Below are positions 37,930 through 47,086 of a DNA stretch of 64,000 bases, piece by piece (position 1 is the first letter of the stretch; each line of letters begins with the position of its first letter). The position numbers and the translations under genes are program-made. Source of the stretch: Lelliottia sp. JS-SCA-14 (GTDB lineage Bacteria; Pseudomonadota; Gammaproteobacteria; Enterobacterales; Enterobacteriaceae); contig NZ_CP141606.1 of assembly GCF_035593345.1 (NCBI RefSeq), forward strand, positions 2,356,001-2,420,000, written 5' to 3'. Below the pieces are notes generated by a model. The model was not told the origin of the DNA and did not search any database. It saw only the letters and a program-made list of their open reading frames with translations.

Positions 37930-38934
37930 ATGCATAAAAGTCACAAATCCAAACAAGTTCTTAACTTACCCTTCGGCTACTTCGGCATGGTATTAGGGAC
38001 TATTGGCATGGGTTTCGCCTGGCGTTACGCCAGCACCCTCTGGCCGGTTTCCCGCTGGCCGGGTGAGATTCTGGTGTCGCTTGCCACTCTGATCTGGTTT
38101 TTGCTGACCCTGGCTTTCATCACCCGCGCCGTGCGTTTCCCGCAGAGCGTGCTGGTGGAGATGCGCCACCCGGTGATGAGCAGTTTTGTCAGCCTGTTTC
38201 CGGCCACCACGATGCTGGTGGCGATTGGTTTTGTCCCCTGGTGTCGTCCCGTTTCGCTGGTGCTGTTTGGCATTGGCGTAGTGGTGCAGCTGAATTATGC
38301 CGCCTGGCAAAGCGCCGGATTGTGGCGGGGAAAACACCCTGAAGAGGCCACCACGCCGGGTCTGTATCTCCCGACCGTCGCCAATAACTTTATCAGCGCG
38401 ATGGCCTGCGGTGCGCTCGGGTTCCACGATGCGGGGCTGGTGTTTTTAGGCGCTGGGGTTTTCTCGTGGCTGAGCCTCGAACCGGTGATTTTGCAGCGCT
38501 TGCGCAGCGCCGGTGAACTGCCGACGGCACTCAGAACGTCGCTCGGCATTCAGCTGGCGCCCGCACTGGTGGCCTGCAGCGCCTGGTTTAGCGTCAACGG
38601 CGGCGAGGCGGATACCTTCGCCAAAATGCTGTTTGGCTACGGCCTTTTGCAGCTGCTGTTTATGCTGCGCCTGATGCCCTGGTATCTCTCCCAGCCGTTT
38701 AACGCCTCTTTCTGGAGCTTCTCGTTCGGCGTCTCCGCGCTCGCGACCACCGGGCTGCATCTTGGGCAGAGCAGTCCGTCGGGCTTTTTTCACGCCATCG
38801 CGGTTCCGCTGTTTATTTTTACCAACGCCATCATTGCGCTCCTGCTGGTGCGCACCTTCATTTTACTGGTGCAGGGAAAGCTTTTAGTTCGTTCAGATAA
38901 AGCCACACTTATGCACGCTGAGGAAAAGAAATGA
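37930..38934 (+). CDS. tehA: Tellurite resistance/SLAC1-family channel TehA
   Basis: This inner membrane protein has about ten helices in 334 residues and belongs to the SLAC1/TDT anion channel family. It confers tellurite resistance with TehB when overproduced. Stretches nearly identical to E. coli TehA include [58 protein letters not shown] and [20 protein letters not shown]. The N-terminus, [19 protein letters not shown], is slightly longer than in E. coli. Its stop overlaps the tehB start by 4 bp (ATGA), which couples translation. Confidence 0.96.
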   Translation: MHKSHKSKQVLNLPFGYFGMVLGTIGMGFAWRYASTLWPVSRWPGEILVSLATLIWFLLTLAFITRAVRFPQSVLVEMRHPVMSSFVSLFPATTMLVAIGFVPWCRPVSLVLFGIGVVVQLNYAAWQSAGLWRGKHPEEATTPGLYLPTVANNFISAMACGALGFHDAGLVFLGAGVFSWLSLEPVILQRLRSAGELPTALRTSLGIQLAPALVACSAWFSVNGGEADTFAKMLFGYGLLQLLFMLRLMPWYLSQPFNASFWSFSFGVSALATTGLHLGQSSPSGFFHAIAVPLFIFTNAIIALLLVRTFILLVQGKLLVRSDKATLMHAEEKK

Positions 38935-39527
38935 CTCACTTTGATGAAAACTACTTTACCGAAAAATATGGCCTGACCCGCACCCACTCGGAGGTGCTCT
39001 ACAGCGCCGGGATTGTCAAACCGGGCAAAACCCTGGATCTGGGCTGCGGCAATGGCCGCAACAGCCTGTATCTGGCGGCGAATGGCTACGACGTCACCGC
39101 CTGGGATAAAAACCCGATGGGCATCGATAACATCGAGCGCATCAAGGCGGAAGAAGGGATTCACAATTTGCAGGCGTCGGTTCAGGATCTGAACAGCCTG
39201 AGCTTCGACGGTGAGTACGATTTTATTCTCTCGACCGTGGTGATGATGTTCCTGGAAGCCAAAACCATTCCGGGACTGATTGCCAACATGCAGCGCTGCA
39301 CCGTGCCTGGCGGTTACAACCTGATTGTGGCGGCGATGGATACGGAAGATTACCCGTGCACCGTCGGGTTCCCGTTCGCGTTCAAAAGCGGCGAACTGAG
39401 CCGCTATTACGAAGGCTGGGAGCTGCTGAAATATAACGAAGACGTCGGGGAGTTACACCGCACCGACGCCAACGGAAACCGCATCAAATTGCGTTTCGCC
39501 ACTATGCTGGCGCGCAAACCGGCCTAA
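38931..39527 (+). CDS. tehB: Tellurite methyltransferase TehB
   Basis: This S-adenosylmethionine-dependent methyltransferase of 198 residues detoxifies tellurite, probably by methylation to volatile forms. The SAM-binding motif is [27 protein letters not shown], followed by the acidic [17 protein letters not shown] motif. It overlaps tehA by 4 bp and is its operon partner. It ends with a 4-bp overlap of the convergent PepT-like gene. Length and sequence match E. coli TehB. Confidence 0.96.
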   Translation: MTHFDENYFTEKYGLTRTHSEVLYSAGIVKPGKTLDLGCGNGRNSLYLAANGYDVTAWDKNPMGIDNIERIKAEEGIHNLQASVQDLNSLSFDGEYDFILSTVVMMFLEAKTIPGLIANMQRCTVPGGYNLIVAAMDTEDYPCTVGFPFAFKSGELSRYYEGWELLKYNEDVGELHRTDANGNRIKLRFATMLARKPA

Positions 39528-40753
39528 CGGGCGGCCAGCAGGCAGAGTTGCAGGGCCGTTTTGTAGGACGCCTCGAACGACGACAGTGGCAGGAACTCAA
39601 ATTTTGAGTGGAAGTTATGCGCGCCGGTGAAGAAGTTCGGGGTCAGCAGGCCTTTTGCCGACAGAGCTGCACCGTCGGTACCACCGCGCATTGGCGTCGG
39701 TTTTGGCGTGATGCCGAGGGATTCCATCGCCTCAAACATCAGGTCGATGGCGCGGCGATCTTCGCCAATCGCATTGCTGATATTGCTGTAGGTGTCTTCG
39801 ATGTGATGCTCGACGCGGGCGGTGGGGTGCTGCCCGGCAATTTTGCGCGCGACGTCGGCGATCTGCTGTTTGCGCGCGGCGAAACTGGCGGTGTCGAAAT
39901 CACGGATATTGGCTTTGAGCACCGCTTCGTTTTGTCCGGCCTGAATACCGTTGAACCAGATATACCCCTCGCGCCCCTCGGTGCATTCCGGGGTCTCCTG
40001 ACGGTCGAAATGGCTGATGAAATCCATCGCCATCAGCAGCGGATTGACCAGCACGCCTTTCGCCGACATCGGGTGGGCGGTCACGCCGGTGAAGCGGATT
40101 TCTGCCGCGGCGGCGTTAAAGTTCTCGTACACGATCTCGCCAATTTCGCAGCAGTCGATGGTCCAGGCGAAATCGACGTCGAAGCGTTTCAGATCCAGCG
40201 CTTTCGCGCCGCACAGACCAATCTCTTCATCCGGCACAAAGGCGACCACGATATCCCCGTGCTGATGCTCCGCCGTCAGGTTTTCCAGCACCGTCATCAC
40301 CACCGTCACGGCGGCTTTATTATCTGCGCCTAATACGCTGGTCCCGTCGCTGAAAATAATCTCTTCGTCAGGGTAAGCCAGTATTTCCGGATGCTCTTTT
40401 ACGCGTAACCAGATCTGTTTCTCTTTATTCAGACAGAGGTCTTCTCCTGCAAATCTTAATATTTGTGGATGAATATCCGGTGATAATCCGACGTCTACCG
40501 TATCGATATGGGTAATAAATCCGATGCGCGGCGCGCCGCTGACCGTGCCTTTTTTGACGGCGGTAACGGTGGCGAATTCGTCGATCACGATGTCGCTCAA
40601 CCCCAGTGATTCCAGCTCCTTAGCCAGTTCGCGCGCCATCTCGTGCTGGCCCGGCGTGGAAGGGAGCGTTTTGCTTTTCGGATCGCTCTGACTGGTGATG
40701 GCCAGATAGCGATAAAAGCGTTGGGTTAATTGACTGGAGAGTGAGTTCGCCAT
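39524..40753 (-). CDS. PepT-like M20B tripeptide aminopeptidase
   Basis: This zinc aminopeptidase of 409 residues has the PepT pattern: [29 protein letters not shown], metal site [25 protein letters not shown], catalytic [33 protein letters not shown] and [10 protein letters not shown]. It releases N-terminal residues from tripeptides in the cytoplasm. The sequence differs enough from E. coli PepT that it is probably a paralogue, not the main pepT. AAGGAA precedes the ATG at 40753. It is divergent from a DppA-like peptide-binding protein, which supports a shared peptide-use role. Confidence 0.88.
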   Translation of the reverse strand: MANSLSSQLTQRFYRYLAITSQSDPKSKTLPSTPGQHEMARELAKELESLGLSDIVIDEFATVTAVKKGTVSGAPRIGFITHIDTVDVGLSPDIHPQILRFAGEDLCLNKEKQIWLRVKEHPEILAYPDEEIIFSDGTSVLGADNKAAVTVVMTVLENLTAEHQHGDIVVAFVPDEEIGLCGAKALDLKRFDVDFAWTIDCCEIGEIVYENFNAAAAEIRFTGVTAHPMSAKGVLVNPLLMAMDFISHFDRQETPECTEGREGYIWFNGIQAGQNEAVLKANIRDFDTASFAARKQQIADVARKIAGQHPTARVEHHIEDTYSNISNAIGEDRRAIDLMFEAMESLGITPKPTPMRGGTDGAALSAKGLLTPNFFTGAHNFHSKFEFLPLSSFEASYKTALQLCLLAAR

Positions 40754-40864
40754 AGTGATTCCTTCTTTATTTGTATTATCAGGTGTTTGCATAATCACTT
40801 TAATGGTATTTGTGTATCGGCAAAAGAATTAATTAGCCGTCGAATAAAAAGACAGGAAAATGCG

Positions 40865-42457
40865 ATGAACAGCAAACTGACAAAATTAACCCTGGCCATT
40901 GCCGCATTAACGGTAAGTTCCACCGTGGCGGCAAAAACACTGGTGTATTGCTCGGAAGGATCGCCGGAAAATTTTAACCCTCAGCTTTACACCTCTGGCA
41001 CCAGCGTGGATGCCAGCGCGGTCCCGGTCTATAACCGACTGGTGGATTTTAAACCTGGCACCACGGAGCTGGTGCCAAGCTTGGCCGAAAGCTGGGACGT
41101 GAGTGAAGACGGCAAGGTTTACACCTTCCATCTGCGCAAAGGCGTGAAATTCCAGAGCAACAAATTCTACAAGCCGACGCGCGACTTCAACGCCGATGAC
41201 GTGATCTTCTCCTTCATGCGGCAGAAAGACGTCAATCACCCGTACCACAACGTCTCGAACGGCAGCTATTCCAACTTTGAAAGCCTTGAATTTGGCAGCC
41301 TGATCACCGCCATCGACAAGGTGGACGACCACACCGTGCGCTTTACGCTCGCGCACCCGGAAGCGCCGTTTGTGGCGGATTTGGCCTGGTATTTTGCCTC
41401 GATCCTCTCAGCAGAATACGCCGACGCGATGCTTAAAGCGGGCACGCCGGAAAAGGTGGATATGGACCCGATCGGCACCGGGCCGTTTAAGCTGACGCAG
41501 TACCAGAAAGATTCACGCATCCTCTTCACCGCGTTCCCGGAATACTGGCAGGGCAAGTCGAAGCTCGACCGGCTGGTGTTCAGCATCACCCCGGACGCCA
41601 GCGTGCGCTTTGCCAAAATCGAGAAAAACGAGTGTCAGGTGATGCCGTTCCCGAATCCGGCGGATCTGCCGCGCATGAAGGCCAACAAAGATATCAACCT
41701 GATGAGCAAAGCGGGGCTGAACACCGGTTTCCTGGCGTTTAACACCCAGAAACCGCCGCTGGATAATGTGAAAGTGCGTCAGGCCCTGGCGATGGCGATC
41801 AACAAACCGGCGATCATCGATGCCGTATTCCACGGCACCGGCACCGCGGCGAAAAATCTGCTGCCGCCGGGCGTCTGGAGCGCGGATAGTGAGCTGAAGG
41901 ATTACGACTACGATCCGGAAAAAGCCAAAGCACTGCTTAAGGAAGCCGGGTTCGCCGACGGCGTGAGCATCGAGCTGTGGGCGATGCCGGTGCAGCGCCC
42001 TTATAACCCGAACGCCAAACGGATGGCCGAAATGATTCAGGCCGACTGGGCGAAAATCGGCGTGCAGGCAAAAATCGTCACCTATGAGTGGGGCGAATAC
42101 CTCAAGCGCGTGAAGGGCGGTGAACACCAGGCGGCGCTGATGGGCTGGACCACAGCGACGGGCGATCCGGATAACTTCTTCGGCCCGCTGTTTACCTGTA
42201 CCTCAGCCAACGGCGGCTCGAACTCGGCGAAATGGTGTTATCAGCCGTTTGATAAAATCATCAACGAAGCAAAATCGATAACCGATCACGATAAACGCGT
42301 GGCGCTGTACAAAGAGGCGCAGCAGATGATGCACGATCAAATGCCCGCGGTGATGATTGCCCACTCCACCATTTTTGAGCCGGTGAGAAAAGAGGTGACG
42401 GGCTACGAAATCGATCCGTTCGGCAAACATCTGTTCTGGCAGGTGGATATTAAATAA
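40865..42457 (+). CDS. DppA-like dipeptide-binding protein
   Basis: This periplasmic binding protein of 530 residues in the DppA/OppA (SBP_bac_5) family has a 22-residue signal peptide ending TVAA. The mature start KTLVYCSEGSPENFNPQLYTSGTSVDASAVP is almost that of DppA. Later blocks (NPIGTGPF-like DPIGTGPFKLTQYQKDSRI, AMPVQRPYNPNAKRMAEMIQADW, YEWGEYLKRVKGGEHQ) also agree. It is an orphan: no dppBCDF membrane or ATPase genes follow, only a terminator, so it probably feeds the Dpp permease encoded elsewhere. AGGAAAA precedes the ATG at 40865. It is divergent from the PepT-like gene. Confidence 0.9.
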   Translation: MNSKLTKLTLAIAALTVSSTVAAKTLVYCSEGSPENFNPQLYTSGTSVDASAVPVYNRLVDFKPGTTELVPSLAESWDVSEDGKVYTFHLRKGVKFQSNKFYKPTRDFNADDVIFSFMRQKDVNHPYHNVSNGSYSNFESLEFGSLITAIDKVDDHTVRFTLAHPEAPFVADLAWYFASILSAEYADAMLKAGTPEKVDMDPIGTGPFKLTQYQKDSRILFTAFPEYWQGKSKLDRLVFSITPDASVRFAKIEKNECQVMPFPNPADLPRMKANKDINLMSKAGLNTGFLAFNTQKPPLDNVKVRQALAMAINKPAIIDAVFHGTGTAAKNLLPPGVWSADSELKDYDYDPEKAKALLKEAGFADGVSIELWAMPVQRPYNPNAKRMAEMIQADWAKIGVQAKIVTYEWGEYLKRVKGGEHQAALMGWTTATGDPDNFFGPLFTCTSANGGSNSAKWCYQPFDKIINEAKSITDHDKRVALYKEAQQMMHDQMPAVMIAHSTIFEPVRKEVTGYEIDPFGKHLFWQVDIK

Positions 42458-42467
42458 CCATAAAATC

Positions 42468-42497
42468 ACTGCCCGTAACTATTACGGGCAGTCTGTT
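42468..42497 (+). terminator. Intrinsic terminator of the DppA-like gene
   Basis: A perfect 11-bp stem, ACTGCCCGTAA (42468-42478) with TTACGGGCAGT (42482-42492), has a 3-nt loop and a trailing CTGTTTT. Confidence 0.88.
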
Positions 42498-42597
42498 TTC
42501 TGAATTGTGCGTCGAGCACCTTTTTTGTCACAACAGACCCCTGATACTTTTGCTATAACTTCATATGCATATCTGCACATAACAGGGATCCACAACC

Positions 42598-43266
42598 ATG
42601 CGTACTCAGACTTTTTTTAAAGTTGCAGCGCTTACCGGCCTGCTGGCATTAGCCGGCTGTGCGTCCAAAGTGGCGCAACCCGATCAGTTCTCGGGCTTTT
42701 TGAAAGATTATTCAGGCTTGCAGCAAACAACGTCAGCGACCGGCAAACCGACGCTGCGCTGGGTCGATCCATCCTACAACCCGTCTAATTACGACAGTAT
42801 TGTCTGGAATCCAATTACCTATTATCCAACGCCTAAACCTTCCACCCAGATAGGGCAAAAAACCCTCGATGGGCTGCTGACTTATGCTAACAATAAAATG
42901 AAACCTGCCATCGGTTCCCGTAAACCGCTGGTGGCGACGCCAGGGCCACGTAGCCTGATTTTCCGCGGCGCGATTACCGGTGTGAGTTCGAAAGAAGAAG
43001 GGTTGCAGTTCTATGAAGTGGTCCCTGTTGCCTTAGTCGTTGCCGGTACGCAAATGGCGACCGGACATCGCACCATGGATACTCATCTCTTCTTTGAAGG
43101 TGAGTTGATTGATGCGGCAACGGGCAAACCTGTTGTTAAAGTCGTTCGTAAAGGCGAAGGGAAAGAGCTCAATAACGAAAGCACGCCGATGGCGATGTCG
43201 AACCTGACACACGTTATCGATGACATGGCGACAGATGCCACCATGTTTGACGTGAAGAAAAAATAA
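42598..43266 (+). CDS. DUF3313 lipoprotein
   Basis: This 222-residue lipoprotein has the lipobox LAGC at the end of a 20-residue signal (MRTQTFFKVAALTGLLALAGC). The mature part has the DUF3313 pattern: FLKDYSGLQ, LRWVDPSYNPSNYDSIVWNPITYYP, then SRKPLVATPGPRSLIFRGAITGV and EGELIDAATGKPVVKVVRKGEG. The family is widespread in Gram-negative bacteria, and its function is unknown. The residue after Cys is Ala, not Asp, so transport to the outer membrane is expected. It stands alone, with a terminator on each side. Confidence 0.85.
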   Translation: MRTQTFFKVAALTGLLALAGCASKVAQPDQFSGFLKDYSGLQQTTSATGKPTLRWVDPSYNPSNYDSIVWNPITYYPTPKPSTQIGQKTLDGLLTYANNKMKPAIGSRKPLVATPGPRSLIFRGAITGVSSKEEGLQFYEVVPVALVVAGTQMATGHRTMDTHLFFEGELIDAATGKPVVKVVRKGEGKELNNESTPMAMSNLTHVIDDMATDATMFDVKKK

Positions 43267-43273
43267 TGCCCGT

Positions 43274-43301
43274 ACCGGCGGTATCCACCGCCGGTTTTTT
43301 T
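43274..43301 (+). terminator. Intrinsic terminator of the DUF3313 gene
   Basis: A perfect 9-bp stem ACCGGCGGT/ACCGCCGGT with an ATCC loop is followed by seven T residues. The T-run reaches the stop codon of the convergent EamA gene. Confidence 0.9.
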
Positions 43302-44196
43302 ACGCCGTCCGCAGTCGCTTAAACCAGGTTTCTGGTTTCGTGAACATCACCATATTTCCCGTCAGAATCAGCAGCAATCCTGCCACGGCATTCATGTGCC
43401 AGACGTAGCCTTCGTACACCGTTGAAATCGACAGCGCGACCAGCGGAAACAGCAGCGTGCTATAAGCCGCTTTGCCAGCCCCGATGCGCCCGACCAGCGT
43501 AAAGTACACGCCAAAGGCAATGACCGAGCCGAAGATCGCCAGGTACAGCAGGGCACCGATGTAGCTCACCGTCCACTGCGGCATAAAGTTGTCGCCGCGA
43601 ATCAGCGCAATCGCGCCCATCACCAGCGTGCCGTACATCATCGCCCAGGCGTTGGTGGTCATGGTTTCCAGGCCGTTACGCTGATGTCGCAGGCTGATCA
43701 TATTTCCCAGCGAGAAACCGTAGGTCCCGAGCGCCGACAGGCCGATGCCGAGGAGCAGTTCATGGCTCCAGCCGCTCGCCAGCAGATCGTCCCAGAAGAG
43801 GGTGATGATCCCCAGCAGGCCCAGCGCCGCTGCGGTCCAGAAACGCGCCGGTGGACGCTGACCAAAGAAGATAAAGCTGTTAATGGCGTTATACAGCACC
43901 GCCATTGAGAAAATGACCGACTCAAGACCGGTATTGATAAACTTCGCTGCCGTGTAAAAACACCAGAAGTTAAAGCAGAACACGCAGCAGCCCTGAATCA
44001 TGCAGAACAGATGATCGCGCAGGACCATTTTACGCAGGCGTCTCAGCGCCAGCAGAACCAGCATCATGGTGGCGCTCGCCACGGCAAAGCGCCAGAAGAT
44101 GGACACCGGCGCGGCGACCGGTCCTTGTTGCAGGAAAATCGCAATCCAGGTGGTTCCCCAGATCACCACCACCAGCCCATACAAAAATGCGTTCAT
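43300..44196 (-). CDS. EamA/DMT-family transporter
   Basis: This inner membrane protein has 298 residues and ten predicted helices in two EamA repeats. Repeat 1 starts MNAFLYGLVVVIWGTTWIAIFLQQG and repeat 2 starts near ELLLGIGLSALGTYGFSLGNMIS. A conserved proline and glycine pattern (FGSVIAFGVYFTLVGRIGAGKAAYSTLLFPLVAL) closes it. Members export metabolites such as amino acids. It is divergent from an AraC-type regulator across 171 bp, which is the usual arrangement of an exporter with its own activator. The substrate is unknown. Confidence 0.87.
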   Translation of the reverse strand: MNAFLYGLVVVIWGTTWIAIFLQQGPVAAPVSIFWRFAVASATMMLVLLALRRLRKMVLRDHLFCMIQGCCVFCFNFWCFYTAAKFINTGLESVIFSMAVLYNAINSFIFFGQRPPARFWTAAALGLLGIITLFWDDLLASGWSHELLLGIGLSALGTYGFSLGNMISLRHQRNGLETMTTNAWAMMYGTLVMGAIALIRGDNFMPQWTVSYIGALLYLAIFGSVIAFGVYFTLVGRIGAGKAAYSTLLFPLVALSISTVYEGYVWHMNAVAGLLLILTGNMVMFTKPETWFKRLRTA

Positions 44197-44367
44197 TTTT
44201 CTCTCTTATCTAAGCGCAAAAGAGCAGTGTGACCTGGCTTACGCGCGCCTGCTTTCAGCACCTTGCGGCAGACTTGCAAATTCTTGCGCTTTTTTCTTGC
44301 CTCATCTCTGGTATCAGGCGGCAACACTTCTTAGACTGTCTCTCTGTTTACTTGCCAGCTACCGGTT

Positions 44368-45240
44368 ATGTCTCGCGCTTACGACACCTTTGAAACTCTT
44401 CGCCAACAGAATGCCGTGCTGCGGGAGACGGTCGCCCTCAATTCGGGCATCCAGCTGGCGGCGTGGTACAACAAGCACGATACGGTGACGGTCAAAAGCA
44501 ATCATCACACCCTGAGCCTGTACGTGGCGGACGGCTATGAGAGCTACCACAAAACCGCCAGCGGCTGGAAAAACGGCGGTGGCCCGGATCGTTTCTGCCT
44601 GATGCCAAAAGAGAGCGAGTCGAGCTGGGATATCCGCGACGATTTGTCCTTTGTGCATCTGTATTGCACCGACGAGCATCTGCGTGAACTGGGTGAGAAA
44701 ATCTGGGACAAAAGCCCGGCCGGGATTTCACTGGACGAAAAAACCTTCGCCAGCGATCCCAAAATTGCCATGCTCTATCGCCAGTTTTTGCTCGGCTGCG
44801 ACTGGCAGCAGCAGGCCAATCAGCTGACCCTCAGCACCGCCAGCACCCTGTTGCTGACCCATCTGATCCAGAACTACTCCAGCGTGCAGTGGAAGCTGCC
44901 GGTGGTGACGGGCGGTCTCTCGCCGTTTGTGCTGCGCAATGTGCTGGAGTACGTCGACAACCATCTCTCAGAGCCCTTAACTCTCGCGGAACTGGCGGCA
45001 GTGGCAGCACTGAGCGAATACCATTTCGCGCGGATGTTCCGCCAGTCGATGAACATGGCGCCGCATCAGTATGTGATGCAGCAGCGCATGGACAAGGCAA
45101 AACAGCTGGTGCAGTTCACTCAGCAGCCGTTGACGGACATCGCGCTGGCCTGCGGGTTTAGCTCGGCCAGCCATTTCAGTAATCGCTTTAAAGCCACTAT
45201 CGGATTAACGCCTTCGCAGCTACGCGCGGCGAAAGCGTGA
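44368..45240 (+). CDS. AraC-family regulator next to the EamA exporter
   Basis: This 290-residue regulator has a C-terminal AraC double helix-turn-helix (VDNHLSEPLTLAELAAVAALSEYHFARMFRQSMNMAPHQYVMQQRM and FSSASHFSNRFKATIGLTPSQLR, about residues 190-287). The N-terminal part of about 180 residues is a putative ligand or dimer domain. No strong ribosome site precedes the ATG at 44368, so the start is less sure. It is divergent from the EamA transporter, its likely target. Its last 21 bp overlap the 3' end of ydcO on the other strand. Confidence 0.87.
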   Translation: MSRAYDTFETLRQQNAVLRETVALNSGIQLAAWYNKHDTVTVKSNHHTLSLYVADGYESYHKTASGWKNGGGPDRFCLMPKESESSWDIRDDLSFVHLYCTDEHLRELGEKIWDKSPAGISLDEKTFASDPKIAMLYRQFLLGCDWQQQANQLTLSTASTLLLTHLIQNYSSVQWKLPVVTGGLSPFVLRNVLEYVDNHLSEPLTLAELAAVAALSEYHFARMFRQSMNMAPHQYVMQQRMDKAKQLVQFTQQPLTDIALACGFSSASHFSNRFKATIGLTPSQLRAAKA

Positions 45241-46386
45241 CAACACGGCGAAGCAGATTCCGCCCGCGATAAGCCCCCAGAACGCCGACCCAATCCCCAG
45301 CAACGTTACGCCGCTGGCGGTCACCAGAAAGGTGACGATCGCCGCGTCGCGCTCCGTCTCATGCTGCAGCGCCTGAAACAGACTGCCGCTAATGGTCCCA
45401 AGCAGCGCCAGCCCGGCCAGCGTCTGGATCCAGCTGAGCGGCAGCGCCGCCATCAGGGCAGTAAACGAACCGCCAAAAATCCCCGCCAGCAGATAAAACA
45501 CGCCCGCCGCGGCCGCCGCCATCCAGCGTTTATCGGCGTCCGGATGGGCGTCAGGGCTTTGGCAGATCGCGGCGGTAATGGCGGCGATGCAGATGGAGTA
45601 GACGCCAAACGGCGAGAACAGCAGGGCCAGCGCGCCGGTAAAGATGATCAGCGGTGAAACGGCCACCGGATAACCGGAGGCTTTCATGGTGGCGAAGCCG
45701 GGGGCGTTTTGGGAGGCCATCGTCACCAGGAAGAAGGGCAGACCAATACTGACGAGCGTGGTAAAGGTAAATTTTGGCGCGATAAATTCAGGCATCACCA
45801 GATTAAATGCCAGATTGTCCGTGACAACGTCACCTCCCGCCCAGGCCGTGACGCTCCCGACCAGCAGTGTGGCGACAATCGCATAGCGCGGCGCAAAGGC
45901 TTTTGCAATCAGCCACGCCAGCAGCATGCTGCCGCACAGCAGGAAATGCTCCTCAAGATTAATGAATGCCTGCAGGCCAAAGCGCAGCAGCACACCCGCG
46001 AGCATCGCCGCCGCCAGGGTGTGGGGGATGATTTTCATCAGCCGGGCAAAGAGTCCCGTCACGCCACAAAGCAAAATTAGCGCATTGGCGAAGATAAAAA
46101 TGCCGATGGTTTCGGCGAGCGTCACCCCCTGCAAACTGGTGGCAAGCAGCGCTGCGCCGGGCGTAGACCAGGCGGTGAGCACCGGGGATTTGTACCACAG
46201 GGAAAGGGCGAGCGTGCTCACCCCCATGCCCAGCCCGAGCGCGGTCATCCAGCCGGCTATCTGATGGGGCGTGGCCCCTGCGGCGGCAGCGGCCTGCCAG
46301 ATAATGGCGGCAGAGCTGGCGTAGCCCACCAGCACGGCGACGAAACCGGCCAGCACCGCCGGGAAGAGTGAGGAGGAAGGGCGCAT
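45220..46386 (-). CDS. ydcO: YdcO, BenE-family benzoate:proton symporter-like
   Basis: This inner membrane transporter of 388 residues has 11-12 helices in the BenE family (AGFVAVLVGYASSAAIIWQAAAAAGA, WYKSPVLTAWSTPGAALLATSLQG, FLVTMASQNAPGFATMKASGY, SPFGVYSICIAAITAAICQSPDAHPD). The family moves benzoate, but the substrate in enterics is unproven. The start at 46386 (MRPSSSLFPAVLAG) matches the E. coli protein start and has CGGAG upstream. It is divergent from ydcN/sutR, with two matched palindromes between them, so SutR is a likely controller. Confidence 0.93.
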   Translation of the reverse strand: MRPSSSLFPAVLAGFVAVLVGYASSAAIIWQAAAAAGATPHQIAGWMTALGLGMGVSTLALSLWYKSPVLTAWSTPGAALLATSLQGVTLAETIGIFIFANALILLCGVTGLFARLMKIIPHTLAAAMLAGVLLRFGLQAFINLEEHFLLCGSMLLAWLIAKAFAPRYAIVATLLVGSVTAWAGGDVVTDNLAFNLVMPEFIAPKFTFTTLVSIGLPFFLVTMASQNAPGFATMKASGYPVAVSPLIIFTGALALLFSPFGVYSICIAAITAAICQSPDAHPDADKRWMAAAAAGVFYLLAGIFGGSFTALMAALPLSWIQTLAGLALLGTISGSLFQALQHETERDAAIVTFLVTASGVTLLGIGSAFWGLIAGGICFAVLSRFRRA

Positions 46387-46401
46387 GAAAACTCCGTTGT
46401 G

Positions 46402-46443
46402 CGTTATAGCGTCCGGAGGAATGTAGCACTGTGCGCTATAGCG
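46402..46443. promoter_or_regulatory. Twin palindromic operator between ydcO and sutR
   Basis: CGTTATAGCG (46402-46411) and CGCTATAGCG (46434-46443) have the same core and lie exactly 32 bp, about three helical turns, apart. Their position between divergent ydcO and the HTH regulator gene suggests binding by that regulator. Confidence 0.65.
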
Positions 46444-46478
46444 TACAAGTGGTACACTTCGCCGCAACGGGAGGATCT

Positions 46479-47006
46479 ATGAATATCACTCAACATCTTG
46501 CTTCAACGCTGAAAAACGAGCGTCAGGCGCGCGGCTGGAGCTTATCGAAGCTCGCCGACGAGACGGGCGTGTCGAAAGCAATGCTCGGGCAGATCGAGCG
46601 CAACGAGTCCAGCCCGACGGTCTCGACCCTGTGGAAAATCGCCACCGGTCTGAACGTCCCTTTTTCCGCATTCATCACGCCGCAAGCCGATCCTCAGCCA
46701 GTATTTGACCCCCAGCAGCAGGCGATGGTAGTCAAGCCACTTTTCCCGTGGGATGAGCAGCTTAAGTTTGATCACTTTTCCATTACTCTCGCGCCCGGCG
46801 CGCTCAGCGAATCGTCGCCGCACGAAGCGGGAGTCATTGAACACGTGGTGGTGATAAGCGGTGAGCTGGAGATGTGTCTCGACGGCGTCTGGCACACCCT
46901 CTCGGCGGATTCCGGCGTGCGTTTCGCGGGCGACAAACCCCACGCCTATCGCAACAGCAGCGGCCAGACGGTGCACTTTCATTCGCTGATCCATTATCCC
47001 CGTTAA
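46479..47006 (+). CDS. sutR: SutR/YdcN, HTH-cupin regulator
   Basis: This regulator has 175 residues. Residues 6-65 are a Cro/CI-type helix-turn-helix (LKNERQARGWSLSKLADETGVSKAMLGQIERNESSPTVSTLWKIATGLNVPF). A C-terminal cupin (EHVVVISGELEMCLDGVWHTLSADSGVRFAGDKPHAYRN) probably senses a small ligand. The E. coli gene was renamed sutR for a role in sulfur use. The start at 46479 follows GGGAGGA. The longer frame upstream covers the twin operator and is not conserved. It is divergent from ydcO and probably autoregulated. Confidence 0.93.
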   Translation: MNITQHLASTLKNERQARGWSLSKLADETGVSKAMLGQIERNESSPTVSTLWKIATGLNVPFSAFITPQADPQPVFDPQQQAMVVKPLFPWDEQLKFDHFSITLAPGALSESSPHEAGVIEHVVVISGELEMCLDGVWHTLSADSGVRFAGDKPHAYRNSSGQTVHFHSLIHYPR

Positions 47007-47086
47007 AGGTACGCAAAACGGTTTCGCTGTCGTAGACTTCTGACTACAATAGCCGCCATTTTGACCATAACGGATAACGACGAAGT

